From Gp13-AA77 sp035946735 (lineage in GTDB: Bacteria > Acidobacteriota > Terriglobia > UBA7540): 64,000 bases of DNA. The notes beneath the pieces were generated by a model. It saw nothing but the letters and a program-made list of their open reading frames with translations. It made no database searches and had not been told where the DNA came from. Of this stretch, positions 61,296 to 64,000 are shown in pieces. The position numbers were made by a program, and so were the translations under genes. The number at the start of each line of letters is the position of its first letter. The stretch's first letter is position 1. The stretch is taken from assembly GCA_035946735.1 (NCBI GenBank), contig DASYYZ010000169.1, forward strand, positions 1-64,000, given 5' to 3'.

Positions 61296-62780
61296 ATGCT
61301 CATTGAGAACGTGAACCTCAACCCCTTCGCTCCAAAGCTGGCACCCCACGCTCGTGAGTGGCGGAGCCGTATCCTCGTTGTCGCCCTTTCTCTTGTTTTA
61401 ACCGCCGCAAGTAGCATCGAACCGGCCGGCGGATGTCCCATTCAGGGAAGTTCCCCGAAGGGCGCTCAAGGCACAAAGGCGGGCCTAAAGGCCCAGTCTG
61501 ATTCTGGCGCACAGCCGAACTCCGGCAGCACCCAGCCGGACGTAGACGCGCTCATGCAGCGGGCTGGGGACGCGCTTGAGCACAAGGATTACCGGTCAGC
61601 TCTCGATCCGCTGAAAACGGTGACCGCAAAGCCGTCAGCGAATACGCCCGAAGAGGCGTCCCAAACAGCCATTGCCTGGTACTACCTTGGCTACGCGTAT
61701 CACGGCTTGCAGCAGAATGGGGAGTCGCGGCGCGCTTACGAGAAGGCCGTGGAACTGAAGCCCGACCTCTACCAGGCACAGCTTAATCTGGGCAGGCTCC
61801 TCGTGGAGATGCGCGATCCCGGCGCCGCGCTACCGCATCTCCAGAAGGCTGCGGCGCTCAAGCCTGCCGACGCGCACTTGCACTTCGACATCGGTCTGGC
61901 GCTCCAGTCAAGAGGCCAGAGCGCGGCTGCCGAACCTGAGCTTCGCCAGGCGCTCGCACTCGATCCCAAGCTGGACGCGGCGGCTTACAGCCTCGGGCAG
62001 GCGGAATTCGACGAGAAACGCTACGCCGAGGCGGCGGCTGATTTCGAGAAAGCGCTGGCGATCAATCCGCAGCGTACTGATGCCCGGCTGGGACTCGCCA
62101 CGGTGAGTGAGGCGCTCGGCCAGACAGGGGAGGCAGAGCAGCGTCTGGAGCAGTGTTTGAAATTGCAACCGGAGAATGCCTCCGTGCGGTTTCATCTGGC
62201 GCAGCTTTACCTTCGCGACAAGAAAATCGAGCCCGCCGTCAGCCACCTCGAGCAACTTAACAAATCGAACCCACTGATTCCGGGGCTCGACGCGGCGCTC
62301 GGCGATGCTTATGCCTTGGCGGGAAGGTTCAGCGACTCCGAAACCTCCTATCGGAAAGCCCTCGCTGCCGCCCGGCCGGAAGCGTCCGGTAACGGAGATC
62401 TCGCCGATCTGCACCGGTCGCTTGGGGAGACGCTGCTGAAGGAGAACAAAACGTCTGATGCCGTGTCCGAGTTCCAGCAAGCGCTCAAGCTTGATCCAAG
62501 GAATCTTGAATCTGCCAAGGGCCTCGCATCCAGCCTGTACGTCGAGAAGCGCTGGTCCGAAGCGGCGCCCCTGATCGAGCGCTTACTGCAGTCACCTGCG
62601 GCCACACCCGGCTTCTATTTTTTCCTGGCTACTTGCTATGACCATCTGCGCGATCGGCAACGCGCGCTCGACGCCTACAAACGGTTTCTGGCGCAATCAA
62701 AGGGATCGAATCCGGACCAGGAGTGGCAGGCGCTACAGCGTGCCAAGCTCTTGAGCCGGGAGCTGGGAAAGTCGCTATAA
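61296..62780 (+). CDS. Exported tetratricopeptide-repeat protein
   Basis: 494 aa from ATG at 61296; an ATG at 61278 and the open frame back to 61176 pass through a repeat. A hydrophobic segment (RILVVALSLVLTAASSI) with a nearby Cys suggests export, possibly as a lipoprotein, though the lipobox is weak. From about 100 on there are at least ten TPR units (AWYYLGYAYHGLQQNGESRRAYEKAVELKPD, VRFHLAQLYLRDKKIEPAVSHLEQL and similar). TPRs bind partner proteins. It heads a cluster of three same-strand genes for exported or helical proteins. Confidence 0.85.
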   Translation: MLIENVNLNPFAPKLAPHAREWRSRILVVALSLVLTAASSIEPAGGCPIQGSSPKGAQGTKAGLKAQSDSGAQPNSGSTQPDVDALMQRAGDALEHKDYRSALDPLKTVTAKPSANTPEEASQTAIAWYYLGYAYHGLQQNGESRRAYEKAVELKPDLYQAQLNLGRLLVEMRDPGAALPHLQKAAALKPADAHLHFDIGLALQSRGQSAAAEPELRQALALDPKLDAAAYSLGQAEFDEKRYAEAAADFEKALAINPQRTDARLGLATVSEALGQTGEAEQRLEQCLKLQPENASVRFHLAQLYLRDKKIEPAVSHLEQLNKSNPLIPGLDAALGDAYALAGRFSDSETSYRKALAAARPEASGNGDLADLHRSLGETLLKENKTSDAVSEFQQALKLDPRNLESAKGLASSLYVEKRWSEAAPLIERLLQSPAATPGFYFFLATCYDHLRDRQRALDAYKRFLAQSKGSNPDQEWQALQRAKLLSRELGKSL

Positions 62781-62787
62781 TCTGGGT

Positions 62788-63354
62788 ATGAAGTTAGTCC
62801 TGCGGCCAGGAGGGTGGGTTCTTGCCTCGGTCGCGGCGTTCGAGATCGTCGCGGCCGGTTCCAACCTGCACTCTCGTCGTGAGCTGAGCGAACAAGAGCT
62901 AACGGCGCGTATCCAAAGCGAAGGGAATCCCACCAAGAAAGCCAAACTCGAGATTCAACTCGGCGATCTGAAGCTGGGGGAAGCAGTCGCGGCCTACGAT
63001 CACGATCAGTTCGACGTAGCTCCCAAGCTGCTCGAGGCTTACCGTAGGCTGATGAAGCAGGCCTGGGATCTGCTCGAGCAATCAGGACGCGACGCCGGCC
63101 GCAAGCCTCAGGGGTTTAAGGACCTCGACATCGCTCTGCGTGAACACGCGCGCCGCCTCAACGATCTCAGGCAGCGTACGCCCTTCGCGGACCGCAGCAA
63201 CATCGAACATGTGACCGACGAGATCGATGCCCTGCACACCCAGGTGCTGACCGCGCTATTTCCCGGACGACAACCGAAGGAGTCTGCCCCCTCCACCCAG
63301 ATCAAGCCGGGCCGGACCCCGACACCGGTGCCGCGGTCTGGAGACCCAAGGTGA
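62788..63354 (+). CDS. Hypothetical exported helical protein
   Basis: 188 aa. The start MKLVLRPGGWVLASVAAFEIVAAG is a plausible signal peptide. The middle (about 40-150) is helical and charged, and the C-terminus is Pro/Thr-rich (STQIKPGRTPTPVPRSG). No domain is recognised. It starts 7 bp after the TPR gene and its stop overlaps the next start (TGATG), so the three genes form one operon. Confidence 0.7.
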   Translation: MKLVLRPGGWVLASVAAFEIVAAGSNLHSRRELSEQELTARIQSEGNPTKKAKLEIQLGDLKLGEAVAAYDHDQFDVAPKLLEAYRRLMKQAWDLLEQSGRDAGRKPQGFKDLDIALREHARRLNDLRQRTPFADRSNIEHVTDEIDALHTQVLTALFPGRQPKESAPSTQIKPGRTPTPVPRSGDPR

Positions 63355-64000
63355 TGACGGTCCCTTCGATCCGGAACTCAATGCGGGAGCGGTTGATGCT
63401 TCCGACGGCAGCAGCGCGGATCGCATTCTTCCTGGTTCTGGCGTTGGCTGCGAGCACCGGCCTGCGCGCCGACGATCCTGCCGCATTGACCCAGGAAGAG
63501 GAAGACCGCATCCGGGACGCTCAGGATGCAAGCAGCCGGATCGAGGTTTACCTGGACCTCGCGGCTGCGCGTCTGGAGCGCTTCAACGCCATTCGTCTGG
63601 CGCCCCGCGACCCAAGCGACCCGACCGATCGAGCCGCAACCGTCGATCAGATCCTCAGCCAGTACATCTCGCTCGACGACGAACTGAAGCGCTGGATAGA
63701 GGACCAGTACAGCACGGGGCACGATATGCGCAAGGGATTGCGCACGCTTATCGACGTGGTGCCGAAGCAGCTGGTGTTACTCACCCAGGCCCAGCAGACG
63801 CCCGATCGCTACGCGGACACCTATCGCTCGAGCCTGCAGGATGCTCTCGCCGATCTCAACGACACCTTAAACGGCGCCACTCAGGCGCTCGCAGAGCAGG
63901 AAAAGAAGTTGGGCCAACTCAAGCGTCAGGAAATTGCCGACGCCAAGGCCGCCAAGCAATCCACTAAGGACGAAAAGAAGCGTCAGAAGGAAGAGGAAAA
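63354..64000 (+). CDS. Hypothetical exported helical protein, cut by the window end
   Basis: At least 215 aa, open at the window edge. It starts at ATG 63354, overlapping the preceding stop by one base. A signal peptide follows (AARIAFFLVLALAASTGLRA). The mature part is helical and ends here in a Lys/Glu/Gln-rich stretch (ADAKAAKQSTKDEKKRQKE), likely a coiled coil. No family is recognised. Because it has no stop inside the window it would be missed by a closed-ORF search. Confidence 0.75.
   Translation, partial: MTVPSIRNSMRERLMLPTAAARIAFFLVLALAASTGLRADDPAALTQEEEDRIRDAQDASSRIEVYLDLAAARLERFNAIRLAPRDPSDPTDRAATVDQILSQYISLDDELKRWIEDQYSTGHDMRKGLRTLIDVVPKQLVLLTQAQQTPDRYADTYRSSLQDALADLNDTLNGATQALAEQEKKLGQLKRQEIADAKAAKQSTKDEKKRQKEEE

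Overview
The window is 64 kb of GC-rich bacterial chromosome. It most likely comes from a member of the Acidobacteriota. That placement is an inference from gene content: CRTAC1/ASPIC-UnbV proteins, carboxypeptidase-regulatory-like and PEP-CTERM exported proteins, Tat-exported GMC/gluconate-dehydrogenase-subunit-3 modules, GAF- and PAS-rich sigma-54 signalling proteins, and many small interspersed repeats. No rRNA gene is present, so lineage cannot be fixed further.

Layout. 1-0.8 kb: two tRNA-Pro genes (one cut by the window edge) and a MerR-type regulator. 1.1-7.5 kb: an unknown protein with a PD-(D/E)XK nuclease-like core, a DUF4239-like membrane protein, a DCC thioredoxin-like/lipase-maturation-factor fusion and a CRTAC1 protein. 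7.4-14.4 kb, minus strand: HAD phosphatase, adenosine-deaminase family enzyme, S1/P1-type nuclease, amino-acid permease, a tiny basic protein, and a PcrA/UvrD helicase. 14.6-20.6 kb: a two-GAF sigma-54 activator, a DUF4337 protein and SecA with a large insertion. 20.6-23.7 kb: an accessory islet made of repeats, an AvcD-type anti-phage dCTP/dCMP deaminase, a small translationally coupled ORF and an IS630-type helix-turn-helix fragment. 24-32.7 kb: FtsH and TilS, a cupredoxin-like protein, a c-type cytochrome/beta-barrel protein, a Cys-rich response regulator divergent from an FNR/CRP-type regulator with a perfect CRP-type box between them, and a PEP-CTERM protein.

33.1-48.0 kb, minus strand: a respiratory complex I operon in the order nuoA-C-D-E-F-G-H-J-K-L-M-N. 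nuoB and nuoI are absent. Their slots hold, respectively, a 116-bp gap and a coiled-coil gene. Nearly every other junction carries a repeat, and a four-helix-bundle (IVS/S23-type) gene flanked by 19-bp inverted repeats sits between nuoF and nuoG. 48.2-52.5 kb: a ThiS-like sulfur carrier with an unusual C-terminal tail, a small zinc-ribbon protein, and a Tat-linked redox cluster (TIM-barrel isomerase, GMC oxidoreductase, gluconate dehydrogenase subunit 3). 52.7-64 kb: a PDZ-membrane-GAF-PAS histidine kinase overlapping its NtrC-type response regulator, PriA, inorganic pyrophosphatase, a ZIP metal transporter, and a three-gene cluster of exported TPR and helical proteins running off the window end.

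The most notable regions are the AvcD islet, the four-helix-bundle cassette inside the nuo operon, the incomplete and repeat-riddled nuo operon, and a recurring class of stuttering inverted repeats at gene borders. Functions come from recognised motifs and family knowledge; no database search was run.
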